Positions 53,887 through 63,882 of a stretch of DNA of 64,000 nucleotides are shown piece after piece. This stretch comes from Dyadobacter jejuensis. Its GTDB lineage: Bacteria; Bacteroidota; Bacteroidia; Cytophagales; Spirosomataceae. The notes under the pieces were generated by a model. The model was not told where the DNA came from, did no database searches, and worked only from the letters and a program-made list of their open reading frames with translations. A program made the translations under genes and the position numbers. The number at the start of each line of letters is the position of its first letter. The stretch's first letter is position 1. The DNA lies in NCBI RefSeq assembly GCF_003149085.1, contig NZ_QGDT01000010.1, positions 124,001 through 188,000 on the forward strand. The letters are read 5' to 3'.

Positions 53887-54204
53887 TCAATTGGAGTGGG
53901 GATGGGTACTTAATTTTTCAACAAGTTTGTCAGCCATTTCACTGGACGACAATCCATACCCATTCACCAAAGTCCCTTTCACTCCCTCTTTATCGGATGA
54001 AATAGCATATAAAATAGCCTGGTCGTCTGGATTAGTATCGCCTTCGAAACGAAATATTTTATCAATTTCAAAGTCATCAGGCGACAAGGAAACTTTGGTC
54101 ACATGACAAATAAGGCACTCTTCCTTCACGTTGAAGTCTATGGTATAGCCTTCTTCTTTCAAAGCGTTTATCGTCTCGGATAAGGTTCCATAACTTTCTT
54201 TCAT
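53887..54204 (-). CDS. small protein of the family often labelled PRPP-synthetase-like
   Basis: This 105-residue protein belongs to a short Bacteroidota family that databases often name phosphoribosylpyrophosphate synthetase, though it is far too small for that enzyme. It has TLSETINALKEEGYTIDFN at the start, the block FEIDKIFRFEGDTNPDDQAI with YAISS, and GVKGTLVNGYGLSSSEMADK. No catalytic motif of PRPP synthetase is present. The frame extends upstream to 54291, but the ATG at 54204 is the family start and avoids overlap with the HPF-like gene. It lies 64 bp after that gene and is likely co-transcribed. Confidence 0.8.
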   Translation of the reverse strand: MKESYGTLSETINALKEEGYTIDFNVKEECLICHVTKVSLSPDDFEIDKIFRFEGDTNPDDQAILYAISSDKEGVKGTLVNGYGLSSSEMADKLVEKLSTHPHSN

Positions 54205-54268
54205 GAGTCCTAGGTTTTTGGTGAAAACACGTCCTATTGGAAGGCCCATTGTCCTATGGGATTTGGGA

Positions 54269-54583
54269 TCAATGGCTCTGCAACTTCCCAAACAGGGTCG
54301 TCAGGGCCGATTTTAGTTTCTGAGTGGCGCCAATAACGGCCTGGTCGTAGGTATCGCCAAAGTCGGTGGCTACCATGGGCTGCTGTCCTTTTACCCTTGC
54401 CTCCAATAGGCATTTTTTATCTTTTACGCCTCCTTTTACTCCGTTTTCATCGGAGAGGTGAAGCTCAATTCTAGTGATATGGTCAGTAAATCGACTTAAC
54501 TCTTTTGACAAGATGCCTTCAATTTTTTCATTGTATTCTGCGTGTACGCTTAGGCTTTTGTCGGTGTTAATTTGAATGGTCAT
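54269..54583 (-). CDS. HPF/RaiA-like ribosome-associated protein
   Basis: The 104-residue product resembles the N-terminal domain of hibernation-promoting factors, which bind the 30S decoding region and inactivate ribosomes in stationary phase. It has a betaalphabetabetabetaalpha layout: MTIQINTDKSLSVHAEYN, a long helix KIEGILSKELSRFTDHITRI, then ELHLSDENG and KCLLEARVKGQQPMVA, and the last helix YDQAVIGATQKLKSALT. It lacks the C-terminal dimerisation domain of long HPF. Gene order with the small protein downstream recurs in relatives as far as I recall. Confidence 0.8.
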   Translation of the reverse strand: MTIQINTDKSLSVHAEYNEKIEGILSKELSRFTDHITRIELHLSDENGVKGGVKDKKCLLEARVKGQQPMVATDFGDTYDQAVIGATQKLKSALTTLFGKLQSH

Positions 54584-54751
54584 AAATTGCTAATTAATTA
54601 AGGATGATACTCTATTTTTATAACGTAAAATATAGGGTCTTCTTGCTGAGCGCCCTCTGTTATTGTTGGGTATAATTTAGCGATAATATAGGTTAAAAGC
54701 AATCTTTCCCCGATATTATCGTACTAAAATCGGCCAAGAGTGACAAATATC

Positions 54752-56011
54752 TTAATCGGACCTAGGTTTTAAAATAAAGCGAAGGGATTGGTCCCTAGTA
54801 AAAAAGGCGATCATCCAGTTATAAAAGGTTTTCATCTGATTCCTATATTGGATTAAGGAGAAAAGATGGACGAAAAGCCACATTAAATAGGCGATAAAAC
54901 CCTTGAAATGAAACTTTGGCAAATCGGCTACCGCTTTATTAACTCCTACGATGGCCATACTCCCCTTGTCGCGATATCGGAAGGTCTGGAAAGAAGCTGG
55001 ATTATTATATTTCTTAAAATTTTTGGCCAATAATTGGGCTTGTTGAATGGCTACCTGGGCCAGCTGTGGATGGCCATTGGGGTAAGCCTCATCCGCTTGC
55101 ATGGAGCATATATCCCCGAGGGCAAATATATCCGGATGGTGCAGGAGCCTATTGGTTCCCGTCACTAATAGCCTCCCTCCTCTCCCCACCTCCTGCTTCC
55201 CTATTCCGGCAATCGGCGCCACGGTCACTCCCGAGGTCCATATCAGGGTGTCGGTACGGATCTTTTTTTGGTTAGCAAATTCGACGGTATGGTTGGTATA
55301 GTCCTTAACCATATGGTTTAACAAGATTTCGACTCCCAAATCCTTAAGATATTGGTGGGTCTGCTCCCTAGACTTTTCTTGCATAGGCGCCAGCACGGTA
55401 GGCAAGGCATCTACCAAATATATTTTTAATCCCTCACCCTGGAGTTCCGGATAATCTTTTTTAAAAATATTCTTATTCATTTCGGCTAACATCCCCGACA
55501 CCTCTACGCCAGTGGGCCCGGCTCCAGCGACAACGATAGTAAGGAGGCTATTGCGCCTAACTGGATCGGACGTTTTGGTGGCTTGCTCTACCTGGCAGAG
55601 GATATGATTCCTCATGGCCAGGGCATCTTGTACCGTTTTCATGGGAACGGCCTGTTCTTTTAACCTATCCATGCCGAAGTAGTTGGTCACGGTGCCATTG
55701 GCTAGTACCAAAAAATCATACTCCATAAAGCCTACATCGGTCTCTATTTTCTTTTCATGGGGCAAAATCCCTACCATAGTGCCCATTACAAACCGCAAAT
55801 TGGCCTTATGGTGAAAGAGCTTTCGAAAGGGATAACTGATATTGGAAGCCTCCAAAAACCCTGTGGCCACCTGGTACAACAAAGGTGGAAAAAAGTTGAA
55901 ATTATTCTTGTCCAGAAGGGTCACCTCATAGTCCTCTTGACGGGCCATTTCTAGACAAAAATTAATACCCGCAAACCCACCACCAACGACAATAATTTTT
56001 TTCCTATTCAT
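54752..56011 (-). CDS. type II NADH dehydrogenase (NDH-2)
   Basis: The 419-residue flavoprotein passes electrons from NADH to quinone without proton pumping. Two Rossmann motifs are present: GGGFAGINFCLEMARQ at the N-terminus for FAD and VVAGAGPTGVEVSGMLAEM (about 165-185) for NADH. The second FAD segment FALGDICSMQADE is also found. The C-terminal part (FHFKGFIAYLMWLFVHLFSL) is an amphipathic/TM membrane anchor, as in other NDH-2 enzymes. The start is the ATG at 56011. It is a single-gene unit, 160 bp downstream of the catalase on the same strand. Confidence 0.93.
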   Translation of the reverse strand: MNRKKIIVVGGGFAGINFCLEMARQEDYEVTLLDKNNFNFFPPLLYQVATGFLEASNISYPFRKLFHHKANLRFVMGTMVGILPHEKKIETDVGFMEYDFLVLANGTVTNYFGMDRLKEQAVPMKTVQDALAMRNHILCQVEQATKTSDPVRRNSLLTIVVAGAGPTGVEVSGMLAEMNKNIFKKDYPELQGEGLKIYLVDALPTVLAPMQEKSREQTHQYLKDLGVEILLNHMVKDYTNHTVEFANQKKIRTDTLIWTSGVTVAPIAGIGKQEVGRGGRLLVTGTNRLLHHPDIFALGDICSMQADEAYPNGHPQLAQVAIQQAQLLAKNFKKYNNPASFQTFRYRDKGSMAIVGVNKAVADLPKFHFKGFIAYLMWLFVHLFSLIQYRNQMKTFYNWMIAFFTRDQSLRFILKPRSD

Positions 56012-56171
56012 TTAAATGCATTTAGATTTACCAAAAATGTAATGGTCTTAGGACGCGCCCATACAATAAGGCTCTATTTGTTCCCTAATGGGTAGCATTT
56101 GCATACTAATATAGAGAGGGAGCCAGCACAGACGCCTGCGCCAACTCCCCTTTCCAGTCCTGGATGCCGAC

Positions 56172-58340
56172 CTACACCCTATTCCAAAAACGATGCTGAG
56201 CAATGGCTAAGATAAAATCTACGGCAGTCTTCCCTACCGTACTGGCTCCTACCGGTAGTACCAAAATCCCTTGGTCGGCCAGGTGGTCTATCTGCGAGGC
56301 CGATACGGTACTGGTACCCTTTATCATGGTAAGCTCCAAGAAAGGGACGGTATCCCCTTCGACGGCTATGGGCTTCCCGTGGCGATACGCCTCATTGACG
56401 AAGGCAATGGCATCGGGGTTGGTAAGTAAGCGATTCTCATTTTTGGTCCCACCAGCCACATACACCGCATCAAAAAACACCGATGCTCCTGTTTTAAAAT
56501 TCATGTCGATTTTGAGCTTTTCTCCAGACATCCCATGCAGATACCCAAGCTTTGGCGCTATAATTTTGCATACACCACCTACATTTTCCAATGCCGTTTT
56601 CATGGCCATCAAATTATCCATATCCACCTCAACGTCGGCTAAAATAGCGATCTGCCTACTGTTGATGCTATCTTTAATGGTATTCGCCATGCTCAATGCC
56701 TCTGAGCGGCCGATGTTCGGTTTCTTTTTGGTTGGCTGGTAGTCGATGGGGTCGGCGTCGGCTGGCACCCCATGGTTGAGCGGATGCTGTGGCTCCTTGG
56801 GCACTTCTAACCCTAAGTTGTCGGCCACTTGAGTGGCCAGTTGAAGGTCTACCTCCGTCAGAATACCGATCATACGTTCCCGAATACTTTCAAGCTCCAC
56901 CTTCCCTAGCTCAAATGAAAACGCCTCCACGATATGCTCTTTCTCTACCTCGGATTGGCTATTATAAAATAGGGCAGCTTGGCTAAAATGATCCATAAAG
57001 CTCGCACTCCTTCCCCTTATTTTTTTGCCGTCAACCCTTTCAGCATAAGAAGTAAAGCCTCCTTGAGCCGCTTGTGCTTGGAAGGGGCAACCTCCACCCA
57101 TCGAATTAGGGTCATAGCTCGTTTTACCCTTATTAATCATCTGACGCATATGCCCGTCCCTTTGATTGTTATGAACGGTATTGATGGACCGGTTGATAGG
57201 TATTTCATGGAAATTAGGACTACCCAATCGGGAAAGCTGCGTATCGGTGTAGGAGAACAACCGTCCCTGTAGCAGTGGATCGTTGGTAAAGTCAATCCCT
57301 GGCACCAAATGCCCCGGGTGGAAGGCTACTTGTTCCGTTTCGGCGAAGTAGTTGTCCGGATTTCGATTTAAAGTCATTTTCCCCACCTTCATGACCGGAA
57401 CCAACTCTTCAGGTACCAGTTTGGTAGGGTCGAGTAGGTCGAAGTCGAACCGGTGTTCATCCGCTTCGGGGATAATTTGCATACCTAGCTCCCACTCTGG
57501 AAAGAATCCGTTTTCAATGGCCTCCCATAGGTCGCGGCGGTGAAAGTCGGGATCCTTACCCGATATTTGTAAGGCTTCATCCCATAACACCGAGTGCACA
57601 CCTAATAGAGGCTTCCAGTGGAATTTTACGAAATAGGCTTCACCGGCCTCATTGATGAGCCGGAAGGTATGTACACCAAAACCTTCCATCATGCGCAAGC
57701 TACGTGGAATGGCCCTATCGCTCATCAGCCACATGATCATATGAGTACTTTCGGGCATCAAAGAAATAAAATCCCAAAAGGTATCATGTGCAGAGGCCGC
57801 TTGTGGAATTTCATTATGTGGCTCGGGCTTTACGGCGTGTATGAGGTCGGGAAACTTGATGGCATCCTGGATAAAGAAAACAGGCATATTATTTCCTACC
57901 AGATCGTAATTCCCTTCTTCCGTATAAAATTTGACGGAAAAACCTCTTACGTCCCGGGCCAGATCGGTGGATCCCCTCGAACCAGCCACCGTAGAAAAAC
58001 GCGCGAAGACGGGCGTGCGCCGATCTGGGTCATTTAAAAACCCTGCCTTGGTATATTTGGCCATAGGCTCATATACTTGAAAAAAGCCATGTGCGGCGGC
58101 ACCTCGTGCATGGACGATACGCTCGGGTATACGCTCATGGTCGAAATGCGTAATTTTTTCTCTTAGTATAAAGTCTTCCAAAAGGGTGGCTCCCCGCTCT
58201 CCTGATTTTAAGGAATTCTGGTTGTCGTTGATTCGAACCCCTTGATTGGTGGTCAAAAACTCGTCGGTACCATTTTCCTTGAATTTATTTAAATCATCAT
58301 TTTTGGGGTCAAATTCGGTATTCTCATTCAATGTTGCCAT
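56172..58340 (-). CDS. katE: large-subunit catalase (HPII/KatE type)
   Basis: The 722-residue enzyme breaks down hydrogen peroxide. The catalase core is unmistakable: the catalytic histidine in [18 protein letters not shown], then [20 protein letters not shown], the asparagine region [19 protein letters not shown] and the haem-ligand tyrosine in [15 protein letters not shown]. The last 170 residues form the DJ-1/PfpI-like domain that marks the large-subunit clade ([17 protein letters not shown] onward, with [11 protein letters not shown]). The ATG at 58340 gives [11 protein letters not shown], the family start; the frame is open to 58406. It is divergent from an SDR gene often seen with stress functions. 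Confidence 0.95.
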   Translation of the reverse strand: MATLNENTEFDPKNDDLNKFKENGTDEFLTTNQGVRINDNQNSLKSGERGATLLEDFILREKITHFDHERIPERIVHARGAAAHGFFQVYEPMAKYTKAGFLNDPDRRTPVFARFSTVAGSRGSTDLARDVRGFSVKFYTEEGNYDLVGNNMPVFFIQDAIKFPDLIHAVKPEPHNEIPQAASAHDTFWDFISLMPESTHMIMWLMSDRAIPRSLRMMEGFGVHTFRLINEAGEAYFVKFHWKPLLGVHSVLWDEALQISGKDPDFHRRDLWEAIENGFFPEWELGMQIIPEADEHRFDFDLLDPTKLVPEELVPVMKVGKMTLNRNPDNYFAETEQVAFHPGHLVPGIDFTNDPLLQGRLFSYTDTQLSRLGSPNFHEIPINRSINTVHNNQRDGHMRQMINKGKTSYDPNSMGGGCPFQAQAAQGGFTSYAERVDGKKIRGRSASFMDHFSQAALFYNSQSEVEKEHIVEAFSFELGKVELESIRERMIGILTEVDLQLATQVADNLGLEVPKEPQHPLNHGVPADADPIDYQPTKKKPNIGRSEALSMANTIKDSINSRQIAILADVEVDMDNLMAMKTALENVGGVCKIIAPKLGYLHGMSGEKLKIDMNFKTGASVFFDAVYVAGGTKNENRLLTNPDAIAFVNEAYRHGKPIAVEGDTVPFLELTMIKGTSTVSASQIDHLADQGILVLPVGASTVGKTAVDFILAIAQHRFWNRV

Positions 58341-58711
58341 TTGAAAAGTGAAGTTTAGTGAAGAATTTTCAAAACTAAATCGCCGATATGCGACGTACTC
58401 TAACACTTCATAACAACCATACCATGGCCCAATCGACCACCTGAGCGCCCCGCTTTTATCCCCGCAATAGGGTCATTTTTAACTAAATTGGTGTTCCGTT
58501 GTTCACATGTCCTACGTATATGTGGAGCCAAATATCCAATTTGTTACCATTACCACTCAAGCCTAATGGATGACGAATAGTCGTTTAGAAAAATAATATG
58601 GCTGTTTTAACTTTCTCTGACCCCCCAAACCATCATACTTTTGGTTGATCGGCGAGTTAGGTATCCTATTTGCTATGCTCTTGTATATGTATCACTCAAC
58701 AGTTTTGGCTT
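58341..58711. other. divergent promoter region, catalase / SDR gene
   Basis: No gene is visible in this 371-bp gap. On the plus strand TACTTTTG (58636-58643) is an exact -7 box that would start transcription about 62 nt before the SDR ATG at 58712. I could not identify a clear box or an OxyR- or PerR-like palindrome for the catalase. Confidence 0.45.
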
Positions 58712-59569
58712 ATGGAAATGAAAAACGAAATAAAACCACAAACGCAGGACCGACAACCGGGTAGGGAGTCGGCCATGGATCCACAACCCATCATCATCAG
58801 AGACGACTATAAGGGGAGCAATAAGCTCTTAGGAAAAAAGGCCCTAATTACAGGGGGCGATAGCGGGATCGGTCGGTCAGTCGCCGTGCATTTTGCCCGC
58901 GAAGGGGCCGATGTCGCCATTATTTATCTGTGTGAAGATCAGGATGCACAAACCACGAAAGCAATGGTGGAAGCTGAGGGTCGCAAATGCATCAATATTC
59001 AAGGTGATATCCGAGATAGTGATTTTTGTAGTGCTACAGTTGGCCAGGTCATCAGAGAATTGGGAGGACTCAATATACTCGTCAATAATGCTGCCGAGCA
59101 GCATCCCGTCGAAGGGCTGGAGTTTATCTCCTCAATGCAGCTACAAAACACCTTCCAAACCAATATTTTCTCATTTTTCTATTTTTCTCAGGGCGTTTTA
59201 CCCCACTTCAAAGAAGGTGATTGCATCATTAACACCACTTCGGTAACGGCCTACCATGGCAACTCTTCGTTAATCGATTATTCGTCTACTAAGGGGGCAA
59301 TTACCTCCTTTACCCGTTCACTGGCCCTTAGCCTGGCACCCAAGGGAATAAGGGTGAACGCCGTAGCGCCAGGGCCCATATGGACCCCCTTGATCCCCTC
59401 CACTTTCGATGCCGAAAAGGTGGGCAACTTTGGACAGGATACGGCCATGCAACGGCCCGGTCAGCCTTGTGAAGTGGCTCCTAGCTATGTATTTTTGGCC
59501 AGCCAGGATTCCTCCTATATCAGTGGGCAGGTCATCCACCCCAATGGCGGGCAGATCGTCAACGGTTAA
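58712..59569 (+). CDS. SDR-family oxidoreductase (YghA / general stress protein 39 type)
   Basis: The 285-residue product is a classical short-chain dehydrogenase. It has the coenzyme loop ALITGGDSGIGRSVAVHFA, the NNAAEQHP motif (NNAG equivalent), the catalytic serine in INTTSVTAYHG, YSSTKGA (YxxxK) and PGPIWTPLIPS. Its N-terminal extension (PQTQDRQPGRESAMDPQP) is that of the YghA/GSP39 subgroup, which is stress-induced in several bacteria. The frame is open upstream to a TTG at 58670; the ATG at 58712 follows a -7 box. Facing away from the catalase, it may share its stress control. Confidence 0.92.
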   Translation: MEMKNEIKPQTQDRQPGRESAMDPQPIIIRDDYKGSNKLLGKKALITGGDSGIGRSVAVHFAREGADVAIIYLCEDQDAQTTKAMVEAEGRKCINIQGDIRDSDFCSATVGQVIRELGGLNILVNNAAEQHPVEGLEFISSMQLQNTFQTNIFSFFYFSQGVLPHFKEGDCIINTTSVTAYHGNSSLIDYSSTKGAITSFTRSLALSLAPKGIRVNAVAPGPIWTPLIPSTFDAEKVGNFGQDTAMQRPGQPCEVAPSYVFLASQDSSYISGQVIHPNGGQIVNG

Positions 59570-59579
59570 AAAATCAAAA

Positions 59580-59617
59580 GCCCCGATACTAAGGTTGCGT
59601 AACCTCGGCATCGGGGC
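59580..59617. terminator. possible bidirectional terminator between convergent genes
   Basis: GCCCCGAT (59580-59587) pairs with ATCGGGGC (59610-59617), and within it AGGTT pairs with AACCT around GCGT. It lies between the SDR stop and the PhoD-like stop. The flanks are not T-rich on the plus side, but AAAAAATCAAAA precedes it, giving TTTTGATTTTTT on the minus side. Confidence 0.55.
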
Positions 59618-59633
59618 CTAAATAGGCTACCCT

Positions 59634-62156
59634 TTAGACATTCTGCAAGGCGTTCGGATCGGTAGTGAGCTGTAAACCAGCAATGGTCTTTTGCGACGCT
59701 CCCTCTCCCACCACAACGGAGTACTTGCCGTATGCGTATACCTTGGGGCGGTACATTTTTCCTAATGTCCTTAGGGCCGAAACGACCTCACCCGATTCTT
59801 CATCGATCACCTGTACGAGCTGGTTGGCTTCTGAAAGGGACAACTGGGGCAAAAATCCTAGAGCTCTCCTACCGTCATTATCGAATTGACTGATCGTCAG
59901 CGGCCAACCGGGATAGGTATTGGCGTTATCGTTTGACGCCAAATCGGCCAAAAACCGATACGCTTCCATCTTAATCGTTCGCGCTTGGGTATCGAAAGTA
60001 ATCAGGCCAAAACCAGAAGCCTTTTTCTGAGAGGCCACATAACGGTTCTTCTCCTCTCTGAAATCGTCGTCCGGATTCCCCACTGCATATACGTAATTGT
60101 CGTTGCCAAACACATCGCGGTAACAGCCCGTATGGGGCAAATTGTGTGCGGGCCTATCCGTAAAGGGCATATTGACTAGGTCGGGCTGCCCCCAGCGCGG
60201 ATAACCTGTAGAAATAGCGGGGGTACAGTAGGTCCAACTGCCGTCTTTGGGCTCGTCGATACTGTATTTTAATAAAAATGGAACGTGCTGATCGCCATTG
60301 ATATGAAACACACAAGCCTTTCTCATAATCCTTAGAACGTCATCTTTTTGCTTTTTCGGCCATCCACCCGAATCCAGATCACCCGTCAGATATTCCTTTT
60401 TAGGGCCGTGGTGGGTACCAACACTTGAAAACAGCGTCTGACTCAGCAGTACTTTCATATCGGCCTGGTGCCAGTCTGTTACCCAGTTTTCTAAGAAAGC
60501 CACTTGTTGCTTGCCCAGATAGGATAATTCATCTGACTCCAAAGTACCTATAGGAAGGGGTTCGCGGATATGGTCAATTCGTCCTTCTCCTGGTCGTATT
60601 TTCTCGGGGCCCGATTTGAAATAGCGATCGCTGACGATGGCGAAGCTCACTCGCCCATAGGTAAGGGCCGTAAACCAGGTACTAATTCCCGAAGGCAGGG
60701 GCTCGGCCTGAATAGGATCGGGCAAGTGGGCACATTGCGTTTGATTCACCACATTGACCATGGCGGTTGTCTGCACGAAGCCGCCATGAGCATCCCTTTT
60801 CTTCGCCCACTCTTCAAGACTAATATGAACGCCGCCATCGCCCCAGAGGTTACCTTGAAAAACATCATGGTCGTCGGGGGTGCAGATGGTAGGCCTATCT
60901 CTCATGATATTGCCGAAGCTCCATCCGAACATAAACCATTTTCCAAGATAACTCAGTATCGCTTTGTCTTCTGGTTCCCGTTTGATAGGATACCCTCCAT
61001 TTTCTTCGTAGATCTGGTCGCCAGAGAAGTACAATAAATCTGGGTTAGATTTTTCTAAATTTTCTACCAAAGGACGATAGGGATACCCTAGCCAGTTCTG
61101 ACAGGTAAGCCCCCCAAAAAGCAACTTCTGACGCGTGGGTTCCTTTCTAATACATCCTTTATAGGTATGGGTAACCTCGCCAAGGCGATAGGAAACCCTA
61201 AAAGGCTGGTCCTGTTGGGCTTGGGTATAAGGCAGCGAAAAAGTGGCTACATAGGACAGAGGGTCGAAATTTTGCTTGGCCACTTCAACCCATTTCCCCG
61301 CTTTTAATAACTCCAGGCTCACCACCTTCGTATCGGCCTTCCCTAGAGGAGCCATTTGTGCACTCAATTTTAGTTGTCCATCCGATAGGGTGTACATACT
61401 CCACAGAATGGGACCAAAGGAGTTGTCGGGGACGGACACCACCTTATTGCCGCTAAGGGATACCTCCGACCACCAAAATGTACTGGCATCTTTTTGAAGG
61501 ATGTTGTTTTCCAGGGCTACCAGCCCTTCCAACGTCCCCTCGAGGCTGTTGGTAAGTTCCGCTTTTCTTTTTTGCGAGTCTATGGCTAGCAGCGTACCCG
61601 TAGACTTCCCTGCAGAAGTATCGCCTACAAATTTCAGACTGAAGTCCTTAAAGTCGAACCCAACGGGCAGTGAGCTCGACTTTTCTCCTAGGAATATCTT
61701 CCCCTCCAAGGATACTCCGGCCGCGATGCCCTGGCCATAATAGCACGCCGCTTTGATGCTAGCAGGGTCCGTTTGATCCTGAATACCGATGTTGAAGCCC
61801 ACAGCCCCCTTGTCTCCCTTGGCTTCGAGCAAGCCCAGTTTGGCTTCCATGGTCAACGACCCATCGGTAGGCTGTACGACTTCTGTAAGAAAATGGAGCC
61901 GAGCCGATTTTTTGTTTCCCGAAAATTCCAGACGCCCCTTTTTAATTTCCCAATCTTCCATGGGTACCGACCAAAAGTCGGCCCCTATCCAGGTTCGGTC
62001 GCCGATCGACTTAAAATTACGGTGAAACCCCTTTCTTTTTTGCACGCCCATCGGCGACAGGAGCTTCATGGAGCCCCCCCAAGAAGTAAGTGGTAAGGAC
62101 ACTATGGGCAGAGAATAACCCAGTTTTTGAATAAAGGATCTTCTTGAATAATCCAT
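59634..62156 (-). CDS. PhoD-like alkaline phosphatase-family protein
   Basis: The 840-residue exported protein begins MDYSRRSFIQKLGYSLPI, a twin-arginine signal. The first 340 residues form beta-rich domains. The rest is a PhoD-like metallophosphatase with LLYFSGDQIYEENGGYP, PDDHDVFQGNLWGDGG, SDRYFKSG and CVFHINGDQHVPFLL, which supply the metal-binding D, N and H residues. PhoD enzymes hydrolyse phosphodiesters and phosphomonoesters. The gene follows susD by 63 bp on the same strand, suggesting that it releases phosphate or processes a substrate taken up by that SusCD pair. Confidence 0.82.
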   Translation of the reverse strand: MDYSRRSFIQKLGYSLPIVSLPLTSWGGSMKLLSPMGVQKRKGFHRNFKSIGDRTWIGADFWSVPMEDWEIKKGRLEFSGNKKSARLHFLTEVVQPTDGSLTMEAKLGLLEAKGDKGAVGFNIGIQDQTDPASIKAACYYGQGIAAGVSLEGKIFLGEKSSSLPVGFDFKDFSLKFVGDTSAGKSTGTLLAIDSQKRKAELTNSLEGTLEGLVALENNILQKDASTFWWSEVSLSGNKVVSVPDNSFGPILWSMYTLSDGQLKLSAQMAPLGKADTKVVSLELLKAGKWVEVAKQNFDPLSYVATFSLPYTQAQQDQPFRVSYRLGEVTHTYKGCIRKEPTRQKLLFGGLTCQNWLGYPYRPLVENLEKSNPDLLYFSGDQIYEENGGYPIKREPEDKAILSYLGKWFMFGWSFGNIMRDRPTICTPDDHDVFQGNLWGDGGVHISLEEWAKKRDAHGGFVQTTAMVNVVNQTQCAHLPDPIQAEPLPSGISTWFTALTYGRVSFAIVSDRYFKSGPEKIRPGEGRIDHIREPLPIGTLESDELSYLGKQQVAFLENWVTDWHQADMKVLLSQTLFSSVGTHHGPKKEYLTGDLDSGGWPKKQKDDVLRIMRKACVFHINGDQHVPFLLKYSIDEPKDGSWTYCTPAISTGYPRWGQPDLVNMPFTDRPAHNLPHTGCYRDVFGNDNYVYAVGNPDDDFREEKNRYVASQKKASGFGLITFDTQARTIKMEAYRFLADLASNDNANTYPGWPLTISQFDNDGRRALGFLPQLSLSEANQLVQVIDEESGEVVSALRTLGKMYRPKVYAYGKYSVVVGEGASQKTIAGLQLTTDPNALQNV

Positions 62157-62219
62157 GTTATGCGTTTTATAATAAAGAAAAAAGCCGCCCCGGCCCTTGG
62201 GTCAAGACGGACTAAAGAT

Positions 62220-63875
62220 TTAATCGGCCAGGTTGGGGTTCACATTGACCTCTGACTGAGGAATGGGCCAATGGTCGTCTTGGCCCTTTCTAAAACTCTT
62301 TGAAGTCACAAACCAACGACTTTTTGGATCGATCTTCTTGGAAGTCTTAGAATATAAAGTAGAGTTGGGGAATGGAGCACCCCAGAAATCCCCCACTAAT
62401 ACCTGGTCGCCAATGTCCCAACGTATGATATCCCATAGCCGGAGGCCTTCGAAGGCCAGTTCGATGCGGCGTTCGTTGCGCAACACGGGGCGCAGGGCAG
62501 CCGGGTTGGTGATGGTAACGGGAGGCAACCCTACCGACGCTCTTCCCCGAACGGCATTGATGGTTTGATCCAACAGCGCTTGAGTAATAGGTGTGCCGGC
62601 CTCCATTTCGGCTTCCAAATAACTGAGAAGGACTTCAGCATAACGTAAAATAGGCACATTACCCCCATAATCGGTACGGAGGTTTCCGGAGAAATTTTCA
62701 TCAAAAAACTTCCGTAGTCCATATCCAGTCCTAGTAGCCTGTTTCGAATAAGTGAGCTGATCCAAAGATTTGGTGGAGTCAGGATGGCATACATAGCGTT
62801 TGTTGCCGAACATACTACCGTCCCACAACAGGTTATAACGGAAGCGAGGATCGCGGTTTTTGCCCATATCGCTGTAGTCGAAGCGTGGGTCGTCGTAAGA
62901 GAGCGGCGTGCCATCGCTAAAGCCATAAGCGTCGGCGAGGCTGCCTAATGGATTCACAATATGCCACCCCGACGCCATGGCCGGCCAAGCATGTTGAGGC
63001 AGGGCGTTTGGAGCTTGCCCTGACACATGTTGGTTGCTAAAGATATTTTCGCTGCTGTTCTCATTGGTTGGGGTGAACAAGGTCTGATAGTCAGGGTCAA
63101 TACTATTTTCGCCCATGTCTATGATCTGCTTGTAAATGGTAGCAGCCTCAGAAAAACGTTTCTCTGCTAATAAGATTCTTCCCAAAAACCCTAAAGCCGC
63201 TTGCTTACTGGCCCTGCCGGTTTCGGCATTGGTAAGGCTACCGAAAGAGGGTAAGTCGGCCGCGGCCGCTCCTAGCTCGTCGATCACATACTTTACCACC
63301 TCGGCCTTAGGGGCCTTAGACACTTGGTTGGCCTCGTCGGGTGTTAAGGTATTTGGGACCAGGGGTACCGATCCAAAGTATTGTGATAAATAAAAATACT
63401 GGGTGGCCCTCACGAAGCGTGCTTCGGCCTTCATCCGGCTAATCTTCTCAGGAGCCATACTGACCTTGTCGATACTCTCTAAAAAATCGTTGCAGATGGC
63501 AATCCTTTTGTACGACGATTTCCAATAACCCAATATCACATCGTTATTGGGCAGCAAGGTACCATTCGTCAGGCGATTTTGGGCCGAATTGTCCCCCCGG
63601 CGGTCATAAAGATTGTCAGTAGCAAATTCGAGAAAAATAATACCACAATAGGACCACCAGTCGGTGGGGACTACCTCGGTACCATACTCGATGGCCCCTC
63701 TATACATGCCCGTAAGGGCTATATTGGCATTGGACTCCGAAGTCCAAAAATTATCTTTGGAGAATGAATTGCTAGGATATTTCTCCAACTCCTGGTCACA
63801 AGCCGTTGCACCCATCACTAGCGCCACTGCCAACGCATATTGAAGAATCGATTTTTTTATAGGAAATAATTTCAT
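62220..63875 (-). CDS. SusD/RagB-family lipoprotein
   Basis: The 551-residue surface lipoprotein has a signal with lipobox MGATAC. The SusD N-terminal block is FSKDNFWTSESNANIALTGM, and RFVRATQYFYLSQYFGSVPL follows. The RagB end reads ILRYAEVLLSYLEAEMEAG, TINAVRGRASVGLPP, RNERRIELAFEGLRLWDIIR and WPIPQSEVNVNP. The ATG at 63875 gives the signal peptide directly; an upstream start at 63905 would overlap susC. It lies 7 bp after the susC stop and 63 bp before the PhoD-like gene. Confidence 0.94.
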   Translation of the reverse strand: MKLFPIKKSILQYALAVALVMGATACDQELEKYPSNSFSKDNFWTSESNANIALTGMYRGAIEYGTEVVPTDWWSYCGIIFLEFATDNLYDRRGDNSAQNRLTNGTLLPNNDVILGYWKSSYKRIAICNDFLESIDKVSMAPEKISRMKAEARFVRATQYFYLSQYFGSVPLVPNTLTPDEANQVSKAPKAEVVKYVIDELGAAAADLPSFGSLTNAETGRASKQAALGFLGRILLAEKRFSEAATIYKQIIDMGENSIDPDYQTLFTPTNENSSENIFSNQHVSGQAPNALPQHAWPAMASGWHIVNPLGSLADAYGFSDGTPLSYDDPRFDYSDMGKNRDPRFRYNLLWDGSMFGNKRYVCHPDSTKSLDQLTYSKQATRTGYGLRKFFDENFSGNLRTDYGGNVPILRYAEVLLSYLEAEMEAGTPITQALLDQTINAVRGRASVGLPPVTITNPAALRPVLRNERRIELAFEGLRLWDIIRWDIGDQVLVGDFWGAPFPNSTLYSKTSKKIDPKSRWFVTSKSFRKGQDDHWPIPQSEVNVNPNLAD

Positions 63876-63882
63876 GGTCGAA

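Noticed and set aside
57618..58037. 139-codon plus-strand frame inside the catalase gene
   Set aside because: It mirrors the conserved catalase core and has no start context or motif of its own.
58471..58620. Possible small RNA between the catalase and SDR genes
   Set aside because: I found no convincing hairpin with a T run and no promoter that would define a transcript.
60570..61037. 155-codon plus-strand frame inside the PhoD-like gene
   Set aside because: It is antisense to conserved metallophosphatase motifs and encodes no recognisable protein.
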